Assembly (NCBI GenBank): GCA_964019425.1 | Contig: OZ025863.1 | Coordinates: 379,501-443,500 of the forward strand | Direction of reading: 5' to 3' | Length of the DNA: 64,000 nt | DNA from: Flectonema sp. DT1601 | Taxonomy: Eukaryota; Euglenozoa; Diplonemea; Diplonemida; Diplonemidae | Notes under the pieces: model-generated | What the model saw: the letters and a program-made list of their open reading frames with translations, nothing else | What the model was told of the DNA's origin: nothing | The model's database searches: none | In this document: positions 7,017-16,308 of the stretch, one piece after another | Numbering within the stretch: the first letter of the stretch is position 1 | Layout of the letters: each line of letters starts with the position of its first letter | Made by a program: the position numbers and the translations under genes

Positions 7017-9869
7017 ATGGCGAAAACTCGCAAGCGGCGTGTAAGACGTAAGAAACCAAACATATCGAAGAAAGAGAATGACAACGATACTAAAATCAAC
7101 ACTGAAAATGTTGAGGTTGCGGTAGAATCAGTTGGCGGAGCTGAAGATTGCAATCTAAATAATCAAACTGAACCAACAATGAAAGAACCGAGAGCACTAG
7201 CCCTGTTCACGGTCTTTAATAAAAAAGGTGTCAGTGAATTAGCAAGGTTCTTGCACGGAGAGGGATACGAAATTATATCTTGTGGTGGTACGCTTTTAGA
7301 AATTCAAAGACATGATATACCATGCAAAGATGTATCTGAAATAATAAACAAGTGCGACGTCGATACCACTCAACTGCTTGGAGGGAGATTAAAGACACTA
7401 CAGCCAGTTATTCACGGTGGAATACTCGCTGTCAATGATGAAATGAGTGAGTTACGCGACTATGGTATTTCCCCCATAAACTTTGTTATATGCAACACAG
7501 CACCCATTATAAACAAAGACATTCAAACAATTGATATCGGAGGATGTTGTTTGATCAGATCAGCTGCTAAGAATTATAAGAGAGTCACAGTCGTAACCGA
7601 CCCGTCCGATTACGCGACCGTCACAAAGGAGCTGCTTGAATCTGGAGTAACGTCTCTAAGTTTACGTGCAAAGCTTGCAAAGAAAAGTTTATTAGAAACT
7701 GGTCAATACGATACGTCTCTCTTCGTACCCCAAGATGCAATTCATGATCGTGCAGATTCTCTGTATTCGTACATCTACAGTGACGATGTAGATCCTTGTT
7801 CTCCTGCTCAGAGGTTTTCTCCACTTTGTGATTTTTTATCGAACTCTGATCTCCGTCGAGAAATTCCATTTTCTGACAAGTCTGCTGGTGCATATTTCTC
7901 AAACAGGAGATCAGTTAAAAAAAGACGCAGTAACCCAGGCTCTACCGTGAAGGAAGTAGAATTTTGTACTTCATCAGAAGATGACACGAAGAATAGGTTC
8001 AGTATAAAAAGTTCGGATTTCTCGGTTCGAACGCCAAGAAGACTACGTAAATGCCTCGTATCACCAGGCAGTAAATCGAGCCATGGTAACCAGCATGTTG
8101 GATTCGCAGAGTCGGACGGTAGTGATGAGAAGAAATTCACGAATCGTAGAAACCGTAATAAGCATTTTGGGAAGAATTTAAAGAGAACTTCTACAGGCAG
8201 GAGGTCACATGTTGAATTCGCAACAGAATCCGATACCGGAGATGAAATAAACTTCCAAGGCCGTCCCTTCATCCGAGAAGGTCGCGACAAACGCTACGCT
8301 TCTTCTAAGAAGGCTTCTCACGTCGATTTTGCGACAGAGTCGGATGCAGGTGATGATATTCATTTCGAAGACCGTCCATTCCCACATAAGGGTCGTGATA
8401 GTCGTTACGGTAAAGTCGGCATCCCTGCAAAACGATACTCTACTGGAAGGAAATCACATGTTGGGTTTGTGGTAGAGTCAGACACGGGTGAACATGTTCA
8501 CTTTGAAGACCGACCATTCTCACATGAGGGTCGTGATAAACGCTACAGTGATTTTGGAATCCCAACTGGGAGAAGTTCAACTGGTCAGAAACAACACGTG
8601 GAGTTTGCGACAGAGTCGGATGCAGGTGATGATATTCATTTCGAAGACCGTCCATTCCCACATGAGGGCCGTGACAGACGCTACAGCGACTTGGGGATCC
8701 CGACAAAAAGAAAATCAACCGGTCGGAAATCACATGTTGGGTTTGTGGTAGAGTCAGACACGGGTGAACATGTTCACTTTGAAGACCGACCATTCTCACA
8801 TGAGGGTCGTGATAAACGCTACAGTGATTTTGGAATCCCAACTGGGAGAAGTTCAACTGGTCAGAAGCAACACGTGGAGTTTGCGACAGAGTCAGATGCA
8901 GGTGATGATATTCATTTTGAAAACCGTCCATTCCCACATGAGGGCCGTGACAGACGCTACAGCGACTTCGGGATCCCAACAAAAAGAAAATCAACCGGTC
9001 GGAAATCACATGTTGGGTTTGTGGTAGAGTCAGACACGGGTGAACATGTTCACTTTGAAGACCGACCATTCTCACATGAGGGTCGTGATAAACGCTACAG
9101 TGATTTTGGAATCCCAACTGGGAGAAGTTCAACTGGTCAGAAGCAACACGTGGAGTTTGCAACTGAGTCGGACATCGGCGAGGATGTTCACTTTGAAGAC
9201 CGTCCATTCCCACATGAGGGTCGTGACAGACGCTACAGAGACCTCAGAAGACGTTCAACAGGTAGGAAATCACACGTCGGGTTTGCTACTGAGTCAGATG
9301 TTGGCGAGCATATCCACTTCGAGGACAGACCAATGCCACACTCTGGGAGAGATACGAGATACAGTGACTTCGGTCTTCAAACTACAAAAGTATCAACCAT
9401 TAAGTGTGTGTCTCAACGTCGTAGCAGCCTGGCTAAGTATGTGAAGGATCTCCCTAATGAACAAAGCAAGACATCCAGGATGGTTGTTGATAAAGGTAGT
9501 GGTCACAACTTCTCGAGGGATATTAATTTCTGTAGCTCATCAGATGATGAAAAACCTGTTTGTAATCCGAGTGAGAGTCGTAAATCACAATTATGTGATT
9601 ATGGAGTTGATATGACTCATGTCTTTCCAAGAACAGACGCAAAGAGGAAATCATTATCCACTCCAGCGTGTAAACAACAAAAACTCCGACCTTCTTCATC
9701 CGCATCGAACTACATCACCGCCTCTCCAAGATTCACATCGTTGAAACAGTTTATTGAAGGAAGCGGTACTGAAATTATCATTCCAACGCCCGAGAGGAGA
9801 GTTCAAATTGACAGTACTCCAAAGAGACTGAGTCCCCTTACTAAATATATTGGATCTGTAACTCGTTGA
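7017..9869 (+). CDS. IMP cyclohydrolase-like (PurH N-terminal) domain fused to 46-residue repeats
   Basis: The protein has 950 residues. Residues 1-20 are highly basic (KTRKRRVRRKK), a likely nuclear or nucleolar signal. Residues 56-250 match the MGS-like IMP cyclohydrolase domain of PurH/ATIC in order: ALFTVFNKKG, SCGGT, DVSE, LLGGRLKTLQP, HGGIL, IDIGGCCLIRSAAKN, VTVVTDPSDY and the LAKKSLLETGQYD helix. Family residues kept include the Lys of GRxKTL, the Asp of DIGG and the Lys of AAKN. The NLYPF tyrosine region reads NTAPI, the loop after it is shorter, and the His of KTLHP is Gln. The AICAR transformylase half is absent. In its place, residues 392-783 hold nine 46-residue repeats (STGRKSHVxFATESDxG...FEDRPFxHEGRDxRYSDFGIPT), then a Ser/Lys-rich tail. 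Purine synthesis is doubtful; a nuclear scaffold built on an old enzyme domain is an inference. Confidence 0.85.
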   Translation: MAKTRKRRVRRKKPNISKKENDNDTKINTENVEVAVESVGGAEDCNLNNQTEPTMKEPRALALFTVFNKKGVSELARFLHGEGYEIISCGGTLLEIQRHDIPCKDVSEIINKCDVDTTQLLGGRLKTLQPVIHGGILAVNDEMSELRDYGISPINFVICNTAPIINKDIQTIDIGGCCLIRSAAKNYKRVTVVTDPSDYATVTKELLESGVTSLSLRAKLAKKSLLETGQYDTSLFVPQDAIHDRADSLYSYIYSDDVDPCSPAQRFSPLCDFLSNSDLRREIPFSDKSAGAYFSNRRSVKKRRSNPGSTVKEVEFCTSSEDDTKNRFSIKSSDFSVRTPRRLRKCLVSPGSKSSHGNQHVGFAESDGSDEKKFTNRRNRNKHFGKNLKRTSTGRRSHVEFATESDTGDEINFQGRPFIREGRDKRYASSKKASHVDFATESDAGDDIHFEDRPFPHKGRDSRYGKVGIPAKRYSTGRKSHVGFVVESDTGEHVHFEDRPFSHEGRDKRYSDFGIPTGRSSTGQKQHVEFATESDAGDDIHFEDRPFPHEGRDRRYSDLGIPTKRKSTGRKSHVGFVVESDTGEHVHFEDRPFSHEGRDKRYSDFGIPTGRSSTGQKQHVEFATESDAGDDIHFENRPFPHEGRDRRYSDFGIPTKRKSTGRKSHVGFVVESDTGEHVHFEDRPFSHEGRDKRYSDFGIPTGRSSTGQKQHVEFATESDIGEDVHFEDRPFPHEGRDRRYRDLRRRSTGRKSHVGFATESDVGEHIHFEDRPMPHSGRDTRYSDFGLQTTKVSTIKCVSQRRSSLAKYVKDLPNEQSKTSRMVVDKGSGHNFSRDINFCSSSDDEKPVCNPSESRKSQLCDYGVDMTHVFPRTDAKRKSLSTPACKQQKLRPSSSASNYITASPRFTSLKQFIEGSGTEIIIPTPERRVQIDSTPKRLSPLTKYIGSVTR
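8190..9370 (+). repeat. Coding 138-bp repeats with 276-bp higher-order period
   Basis: Nine in-frame 138-bp units encode the repeat domain of the PurH-like protein. Units 3-8 alternate between two types (GFVVESDTGEHVHFEDRPFSH and EFATESDAGDDIHFEDRPFPH), forming three nearly identical 276-bp dimers (about 8440-9267). The outer units are more diverged, so recent homogenisation affected mainly the centre. Confidence 0.85.
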
Positions 9870-10597
9870 GAACATTATTTATATTTTATTTGAGGTCGAT
9901 GCCGTCATCGAATTAGTATCGTTTGAAAAAAAAAAAGAAATAAAATATACGAGCTAACAATTATTGAGTGTTACTTGCTGCTGAACATTAGATAGTCCTA
10001 GAGTGTGCAATTTAGTGTTGTTATTTTATTATTATTATTATTATCATCGTTTTTTTTTTTTTTTAAATAACAGCTGTTTGATGAATGTTACGTTGGTTAC
10101 AGTTAAAAGTTGAGATTTTTTTTTTTTTTTTTAAAAAAAAATATTATTAAAAATACTACTTTTTCAGGGGGTGGGAGGGCTGCTGTAATGTTTGAAGGAA
10201 ATGAGGGATTGTGGGCGGCTGTGATTGCAATTATACTTGCGCACTTCCTGTTACTAGTATGATTAAGGAAAAAAAAAAAAAAAAAAACCAAACAAAACAA
10301 AACAAACAAAACAAGCACCCCAAACAGGCAGCAGTAATGAGTCAATTATTCGAAGTTGGAACAAAAACAGTAGCACCTCGTCATAAGAACAAGAATGACT
10401 AACTGAACAATCATCGTGTCTGCTTTACTCAATCTCATCGTATCTTTGCTCAATTCTATCTTATATTGTATTGTTATTTTTAAAAACCAAGAGAGAGATT
10501 TTTTTTTTTCAAAAAAATAACTAAAAAATAAAACAAACAACATTTATTTATTTATTTATTTATTTATTTTTTTGTGTTAGGTTGTAAACTTTTCATA
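9870..10597 (+). other. Intergenic region
   Basis: No gene is seen. It holds a TTA microsatellite (10024-10043), T and A runs, an AAACA-rich stretch (10285-10315) and a TTTA repeat (10543-10569). It ends in GTGTTAG (AG at 10579-10580), 17 bases before the next ATG, which reads as that gene's 3' splice site. Confidence 0.6.
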
Positions 10598-11449
10598 ATG
10601 AAGGCCACCGCAGCCACTAGGGCGGTGTTACACCAGACGGGAGTTCAACATACGATGTTGAAGAGAACAACACCAGCAGCTAGTTGGAAACACTACCATA
10701 TTGCCTACATGAGATTACATGACGCACAGATTTCAGCTGTATCTCCGCCTGGTACTGAGAATTCAAGACAAAAGTATTCTTGGAGGAGGGCATGGACTTT
10801 CATGGTAGGACCAAGTCAGAGATACCTATATCGTGACAATGTGTATCCCGAAGAGATCCCTGTAGCATTTAATGACCCTGTTCCGGGAGGTCATGGTGAC
10901 AGATTTAGTCATTCTTGGGTGTCTTGGCCTGGAGCCAATTACAAGATTAAAGAAGCTCGTCAAAAATGGGAAATTCAAAACCTAACACCAGAACAACTTG
11001 CTGCAAAGTACGGTTACTACATGCCTAGACCGAGTATTGAGGGAGCAGCTTTTGCTTATGTGTTTTATGTTAGTGCGTGGATATTTATGATTCTCTGTAC
11101 TTACTATGATCCTAACATGGCTACGCTTACTCATCCAGTTCTTGATGATTTTATTAGAGAAAACGGAGGAGTTCGCCCTCTCGAACCAGGTGAAGAATTT
11201 CTAGAGCAGTGGGTCCACCCAAAGGCTCACCAACTTCAAATTAGAAGAGCCAGTGCTCACTGGTCTTTCAAACCTCTCGTATTGGTGTGTAATGTTATTT
11301 TTTTTTTTTTTTTGTTCTTTTAAAACTTTTTTTTTTTTTTTTTTTTTTTTAGTCGTTTTTGTTTATGACTATAAATTGAAAAAAAACAAACAAAAAAACA
11401 AAACAAAAAAAAACAGGAGGACACCAAGCAGTTCACAAATGCACTGTAA
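10598..11449 (+). CDS. Probable mitochondrial single-pass membrane protein (two exons)
   Basis: I start at the ATG at 10598, after the acceptor GTGTTAG, because the frame upstream offers only non-ATG codons. The N-terminus (MKATAATRAVLHQ...) is basic and lacks acidic residues, as in mitochondrial presequences. A hydrophobic helix (FAYVFYVSAWIFMILCTYY) lies at about residues 151-169, after a segment rich in Pro, Trp and Tyr. The first exon ends KPLVL at 11284; an intron (11285-11416, GTGTGT...ACAG) leads to EDTKQFTNAL and TAA at 11447-11449, giving about 239 residues. A T-rich acceptor at 11352 would instead give SFLFMTIN. The layout (presequence, TPEQLAAKYG, single helix, Pro/Glu-rich tail) recalls accessory subunits of respiratory complex I such as NDUFB8, but this is weak and I give no symbol. 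Confidence 0.7.
11285..11416 (+). other. Intron (GT-AG) with T-tract followed by A-rich acceptor
   Basis: Phase 0. The donor GTGTGTAAT is followed by two T runs, then an A/C-rich stretch ending AAACAG. The alternative acceptor is TTTTTAG at 11351-11352. Confidence 0.6.
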
Positions 11450-11809
11450 GAAAGCGTAGTGAACTTTTTTGTGGTATAAAAATATCTGTTTCAAACATAC
11501 GAAAATTCTTCGGGGAGTATGAATCTTTTGCGTTGGGGTCGAAATGCAGGGGACGGTGTTTCTTCATTGTTTGGTGTAAAAAAAAATAAAAAATAAAATA
11601 AAATAAATAAATTAATTTTTCGATGGTGTGATAACATTGTAATATTTTTTTATATATAATTTACTTAGATAACTCCATTTTCTGCCAAAAAAAAAAAAAT
11701 AATATCGACAACCGCGGGCGGATTGTTCACATGAGAGTTGCCAAACGAAAAATTAAAAGAACTTGTTCGTTATCACAATATGTTATTGTTTTCTTTTCTT
11801 TTCCCTTTT

Positions 11810-11840
<31 letters not shown>

Positions 11841-12007
11841 CCTTTTATTAGTTGTTTTCAAAAAAAAAAAAGTGTATATCCTCTTTAGTGTATCTAAAAA
11901 ACAGTCAAGCAACTGTTAACGTGTTTTTAGCCTAGACGAGAGATATAGTTACTTTATTGCTAAATCAGGAAGTGGAAAAAAAAAAAAAAAAAAAAAAAAA
12001 CAGCAAC
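11450..12007 (+). other. Intergenic region
   Basis: No gene is seen in 558 bases, which hold AAATA repeats (about 11580-11612), a 26-base T run (11814-11840) and an A run (11975-12000) that ends directly in CAG (12001-12003), four bases before the AMMECR1 start. That A-rich acceptor resembles those of the introns in this window. Confidence 0.6.
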
Positions 12008-12631
12008 ATGGATATTTTCAACGGCGTCAAGGCACACAAAATGATGTGCGCCTTCGCATTCCACGCCCTTGATGCCCATTTAAATGGCTGTTCTGCAAAG
12101 TTTCCTTCTGGGATTGAGGGAGTACCTCAAGGATCAGAGGTTAATGGATTATTTGTAACATACGAGGTGAAAGATAGATTGCGAGGCTGCATCGGCAGAT
12201 TCAGTCCAGCAGAGCTACACGGTGGTCTCAAAAACATGGCAGTAACAGCAGCAATACGGGATACGAGATTCCCCCCGATGAAACCTGAGGAACTACCAGC
12301 TGTAACGTGTAGTGTTACTATCTTGTCACAGATGACTCAAATTGACAAATGGGATAATTGGGAGATTGGTCGTCACGGGATTTACATGGACTATAAGGAA
12401 GGAGGTAACAACTACTCAGCGACGTTCTTACCGAGTGTTATTGAGGATCAAGGATGGAGCAAACAACAAACGTTTGAAAATCTTTTACCAAAGTCTGGTT
12501 GTCGTGCCCGTGCTACTCCAGAAGTTCTCAACAAATGCGTCGTTCACACTTATGAAGGGACCAAGTCACACATGGCTTACGACGAATATCAAAAACTCTA
12601 CCGTTCAGAGTGGGGTTTTTTGGAAAATTGA
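12008..12631 (+). CDS. AMMECR1-domain protein
   Basis: The 207-residue protein is almost entirely one AMMECR1 domain. It has the family hallmark LRGCIGRF (about residues 57-64), preceded by GLFVTYEV, then the helix and strand around AVTAAIRDTRFPPMKPEEL and the CSVTILS strand, and later GRHGIYM, ATFLPSVIEDQGW and the C-terminal YEGTKSHMAYDEYQ. AMMECR1 proteins are conserved from archaea to humans, and their molecular function is not settled; RNA- or nucleotide-related roles have been suggested. I start at the ATG at 12008, just after CAG (12001-12003); upstream codons translate an A run into lysines and are unlikely to be used. The length matches single-domain members. Confidence 0.92.
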   Translation: MDIFNGVKAHKMMCAFAFHALDAHLNGCSAKFPSGIEGVPQGSEVNGLFVTYEVKDRLRGCIGRFSPAELHGGLKNMAVTAAIRDTRFPPMKPEELPAVTCSVTILSQMTQIDKWDNWEIGRHGIYMDYKEGGNNYSATFLPSVIEDQGWSKQQTFENLLPKSGCRARATPEVLNKCVVHTYEGTKSHMAYDEYQKLYRSEWGFLEN

Positions 12632-13475
12632 GACCGTAACCGACCAACCTCAAAAAAAAAACAGAGACCTGTACAAGGTCTCTACCGAATTCTTGTTTTT
12701 TCTTCTCAACCCTACTTGTGGGTGGAGAAATTAAGAGGGAAAACAGGGCAAAAAAAAAAAAAAAAATTCCCAGGGTTGTATTTTAATAAACTGCCCCTAC
12801 ACCCTCCCAAAAACCACCCAGAGACTTGAGCTATTATGAACGTTTTTTTTATGGCAAAGGTGCTGTATTAAAACTTTCTTTTATTATTTCACCGCACTCG
12901 ACTTATATGTTTCTGTTACTGATGGGTTCCATGTGTCGGGATGATTTATCTTTTTTTTTTTTTAACAACAGCAATTTGACACATCGATAAAAAAAAACGT
13001 AGACCTGTACAAGGTCTCTACCGAATTCTTGTTTTTTCTTCTCAACCCTACTTGTGGGTGGAGAAAATTAGGAGGGAAAACAGAGGGCAAAAAAAAAAAA
13101 AAAAAATTCCCAGGGTTGTATTTTAATAAACTGCTCCTACACCCTCCCAAAAACCACCCAGAGAGACAGAGACCTTGAGCTATTATGAACGTTTTTTTAT
13201 GGCAAAGGTGCTGTATTAAAACTTTCTTTTTTTGATTTTATTATTTTTCACCGCACTCGACTTATATGTTTCTATTTCTGGTGGGGTTCCATGTGTCGGG
13301 ATGATTTATCTTTTTTTTTTTTTTTTAAACAACAGCAATTTGACACATTAAAAAAACTATCGATAAAAGAGAGAACAGAAATATTTCTTAGAACCACAAA
13401 GCTATTCATAATTTTGGTTTATTGGTTGGATTCATATCAAGTAAATAATTTCTTACAGAATACGTAGGAACTCCA
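12632..13475 (+). other. Intergenic region made of a tandem duplication
   Basis: Most of the space is the repeat at 12665-13345. After it, 13346-13475 is unique, AT-rich, and ends with TTTCTTACAG (AG at 13457-13458), a good acceptor 17 bases before the next ATG. Confidence 0.7.
12665..13345 (+). repeat. Tandem duplication, period ~336 bp
   Basis: The first unit begins AGACCTGTACAAGGTCTCT at 12665 and the second at 13001. Each contains a short inverted repeat (GACCTGTACAAGGTC), an A run, TTCCCAGGGTTGTATTTTAATAAA, ACCCTCCCAAAAACCACCC and ends AACAACAGCAATTTGACACA. The copies differ mainly in homopolymer length and small indels. Each holds an AATAAA and a T-tract-AACAACAG, so the 3' end of the AMMECR1 transcript and an acceptor-like site are both doubled. 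Confidence 0.85.
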
Positions 13476-16004
13476 ATGTCATCTTTAACATGCACCATTT
13501 GTTTTGAACGGTTCACAACTTCTGGAGCTCAGATGCCGTGCACGCTTTCTTGTGGACACTCATTTTGCAAGTCAGACTTGGAGACGATGTCGAAGGGACG
13601 CAATAGAGTCAAGTGTCCTGTTTGCAGATTGGAAAGTTTGTGTGACTACGTTCCGAACTACATGTTAATTGAGGCCTTGACCTCACCTGAAAAAAATATT
13701 AGCACATCGTCGTCAGAAACCGCAGCAGACAGTGGCACATTCTCTGCAGAGGTTAGTTCAAGTTCTGCATTTCAATTCAACACAATGAACGGATCATCAC
13801 CTTCTGGTGGTGATGAAGCACCTCCCGCAAACATCGTTAGCAGCAGTAATTTATTTTCTGATGGGATCTTTGGGTTTGGTGATTCCTCTTCGGTAGAAAG
13901 AGAGTATGCCAGCAGTTCTTCATTTTTAACATCTGAGTATATTACTAATCTCTTTAGCTCTTCATCTTTGGGAACATCCTCAGTGGGTGACACAGGTACT
14001 GATTCAGGTAGCGGTCAAGTACCTGTTGGAGGCTTTATGTTTGGTGGCAGTTCTTCATCTTTGGGAGGCTTCGGGATGAGTAGCAGTGCCACGTCTTCAA
14101 GCGAAAAGAAGCCCTCTTCGTCTTCGGGTCCATCTGCAGGAAGCTTTACAGGATTCGGAGTGAGCAGCAGTGCGTCGTCTTCGAGCGAACAGAAGTCCTC
14201 TTCGTCTTCGGGCCCAGCGGGAAGCTTTGAAGGATTTGGAGTGAGCTGCAGTGCTTGGTCTCCGAGCGAAAAGAAGTCCTCCTCTTCGGGTCCATCCACG
14301 CGAAGCTTTGCAGGATTCGGAGCGAGCAGTAGTGCGTCGTCTTCGAGCGAACAGAAGTTTCCCTCATCTTTTGGGTCATCTGCGAGAGGCTTTGAAGGAT
14401 TCGGAGCGAGCAGTAGTGCGTCGTCTTCGAGCGAACAGAAGTTTCCCTCATCTTTTGGGTCATCTGCGAGAGGCTTTGAAGGATTCGGAGCGAGCAGCGG
14501 TGCGTCGTCTTCGAGCGAACAGAAGTTTCCCTCATCTTTTGGGTCATCTGCGAGAGGCTTTGAAGGATTCGGAGCGAGCAGTAGTGCGTCGTCTTCGAGC
14601 GAACAGAAGTTTCCCTCATCTTTTGGGTCATCTGCGAGAGGCTTTGAAGGATTCGGAGCGAGCAGCGGTGCGTCGTCTTCGAGCGAACAGAAGTTTCCCT
14701 CATCTTTTGGGTCATCTGCGAGAGGCTTTGAAGCATTCGGAGCGAGCAGCGGTGCGTCGTCTTCGAGCGAACAGAAGTTTCCCTCATCTTTTGGGTCATC
14801 TGCGAGAGGCTTTGAAGGATTCGGAGCGAGCAGCGGTGCGTCGTCTTCGAGCGAACAGAAGTTTCCCTCATCTTTTGGGTCATCTGCGAGAGGCTTTGAA
14901 GCATTCGGAGCGAGCAGCGGTGCGTCGTCTTCGAGCGAACAGAAGTTTCCCTCATCTTTTGGGTCATCTGCAAGAGGCTTTGAAGGATTCGGAGCGAGCA
15001 GCGGTGCGTCGTCTTCGAGCGAACAGAAGTTTCGCTCATCTTTTGGGTCATCTGCAAGAGGCTTTGAAGGATTCGGAGCGAGCAGTAGTGCGTCGTCTTC
15101 GAGCGAACAGAAGTTTCCCTCATCTTTTGGGTCATCTGCAAGAGGCTTTGAAGCATTCGGAGCGAGCAGCAGTGCGTCGTCTTCGAGCGAACAGAAGTTT
15201 CACTCATCTTTTGGGTCATCTGCGGGAAGCTTTCCAGGATTCGGAGCGAGCAGTAGTGCGTCGTCTTCGAGCGAACAGAAGTTTCCCTCATCTTTTGGGT
15301 CATCTGCGAGAGGCTTTGAAGGATTCGGAGCGAGCAGCAGTGCGTCGTCTTCGAGCGAACAGAAGTTTCACTCATCTTTTGGGTCATCTGCGGGAAGCTT
15401 TCCAGGATTCGGAGCGAGCAGTAGTGCGTCGTCTTCGAGCGAACAGAAGTTTCCCTCATCTTTTGGGTCATCTGCAAGAGGCTTTGAAGGATTCGGAGCG
15501 AGCAGCAGTGCGTCGTCTTCGAGCGAACAGAAGTTTCCCTCATCTTTTGGGTCATCTGCGAGAGGCTTTGAAGGATTCGGAGCGAGCAGTAGTGCATCGT
15601 CTTCGAGCGAACAGAAGTTTCACTCATCTTTTGGGTCATCTGCAAGAGGCTTTGAAGGATTCGGAGCGAGCAGCAGTGCGTCGTCTTCGAGCGAACAGAA
15701 GTTTCCCTCATCTTTTGGGTCATCTGCGAGAGGCTTTGAAGGATTCGGAGCGAGCAGCAGTGCGTCGTCTTCGAGCGAACAGAAGTTTCCCTCATCTTTT
15801 GGGTCATCTGCGGGAAGCTTTCCAGGATTCGGAGCGAGCAGTAGTGCGTTCTCTGGGGCTTATCAAAGTAACAAGTCTACATCAGGTTCCTATTTTAGTA
15901 GCAGTTCATCTTCGTTGGGAGATTTCGGGTTCAATGACAGTTCTCGTCTTTTCAATTTTGGCGGCACTTCGTCCGCAAGAACTTCACAATTCAACCCATT
16001 CTGA
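13476..16004 (+). CDS. RING-finger protein with FG/serine-rich tandem repeats
   Basis: The protein has 842 residues. An N-terminal RING finger uses C6-x2-C9, C26-x-H28, C31 and C47-x2-C50; the position normally held by the next cysteine (CxxC) is Asp34 (FCKSDL). It probably acts as an E3 ubiquitin ligase or a zinc scaffold. Residues 70-290 are Ser-rich, with scattered FG dipeptides. From about residue 290 come 18 copies of a 28-residue unit (GFGASSSASSSSEQKFPSSFGSSARGFE), each with two FG dipeptides, resembling the FG repeats of nucleoporins in composition. The C-terminus is SQFNPF, a terminal NPF motif of the kind bound by EH domains. The start follows TTCTTACAG by 17 bases. A paralogous RING follows at 16622. 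A ligase that condenses or docks through FG-type repeats is an inference. Confidence 0.85.
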   Translation: MSSLTCTICFERFTTSGAQMPCTLSCGHSFCKSDLETMSKGRNRVKCPVCRLESLCDYVPNYMLIEALTSPEKNISTSSSETAADSGTFSAEVSSSSAFQFNTMNGSSPSGGDEAPPANIVSSSNLFSDGIFGFGDSSSVEREYASSSSFLTSEYITNLFSSSSLGTSSVGDTGTDSGSGQVPVGGFMFGGSSSSLGGFGMSSSATSSSEKKPSSSSGPSAGSFTGFGVSSSASSSSEQKSSSSSGPAGSFEGFGVSCSAWSPSEKKSSSSGPSTRSFAGFGASSSASSSSEQKFPSSFGSSARGFEGFGASSSASSSSEQKFPSSFGSSARGFEGFGASSGASSSSEQKFPSSFGSSARGFEGFGASSSASSSSEQKFPSSFGSSARGFEGFGASSGASSSSEQKFPSSFGSSARGFEAFGASSGASSSSEQKFPSSFGSSARGFEGFGASSGASSSSEQKFPSSFGSSARGFEAFGASSGASSSSEQKFPSSFGSSARGFEGFGASSGASSSSEQKFRSSFGSSARGFEGFGASSSASSSSEQKFPSSFGSSARGFEAFGASSSASSSSEQKFHSSFGSSAGSFPGFGASSSASSSSEQKFPSSFGSSARGFEGFGASSSASSSSEQKFHSSFGSSAGSFPGFGASSSASSSSEQKFPSSFGSSARGFEGFGASSSASSSSEQKFPSSFGSSARGFEGFGASSSASSSSEQKFHSSFGSSARGFEGFGASSSASSSSEQKFPSSFGSSARGFEGFGASSSASSSSEQKFPSSFGSSAGSFPGFGASSSAFSGAYQSNKSTSGSYFSSSSSSLGDFGFNDSSRLFNFGGTSSARTSQFNPF
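14320..15850 (+). repeat. Coding minisatellite, 84 bp x about 18
   Basis: The units encode the 28-residue FG/Ser repeat. Differences cluster at a few positions: GFE/AFE, SSSA/SSGA and KFP/KFH/KFR. The GSFPGF variants occur in three spaced units, pointing to block duplication. Because 84 is divisible by 3 and the unit lacks stops in two other frames, long spurious frames exist on both strands. Confidence 0.9.
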
Positions 16005-16308
16005 GGGGTCTGGTGATGGTTGCTTTGGTAGCAGTTCTCCGTCGTTGGGAAATTCAGCGAATAGCTCCTCGTCTTCAAGTTTTGGTTTAGACAAAGATTT
16101 CAGCATCACTTCTTCACCAGACGGAGCGAGCAAGGGATTTATCTCAGATAGTTATAGTTCTTGCTTGACAAGGTTCGGATACAGCAGCAGCTCTTCATCT
16201 TCAGTCTCGGACAGCAGCGACTTCTCACTTTCTGGAAGTTTTCGGGGCATCAGCTTTGGTTGTGATTCTTCTTTCGGATCACCTTCAGGTATCGGTTTTG
16301 GTACTTAA
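16005..16308 (+). pseudogene. Out-of-frame continuation of the FG/Ser-rich coding region
   Basis: Immediately after the TGA of the RING-FG gene, the +1 frame reads about 100 residues of the same character: HSEGSGDGCFGSSS, then SSSFG, RFGYSSSS, SFRGISFGC and SGIGFGT, ending at TAA 16306-16308. FG dipeptides and serine runs of this quality do not arise by chance in a non-coding frame. The simplest reading is that the ancestral protein was about 100 residues longer and a one-base change moved it out of frame. A sequencing error, a small intron or a +1 ribosomal frameshift are alternatives. Confidence 0.6.

Noticed and set aside
14146-15807. Long minus-strand and alternative plus-strand frames over the FG repeat region
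   Set aside because: They are shadows of the 84-bp repeat; the RING-linked frame is the real one. Only the portion after 16004 is kept, as a likely displaced C-terminus.
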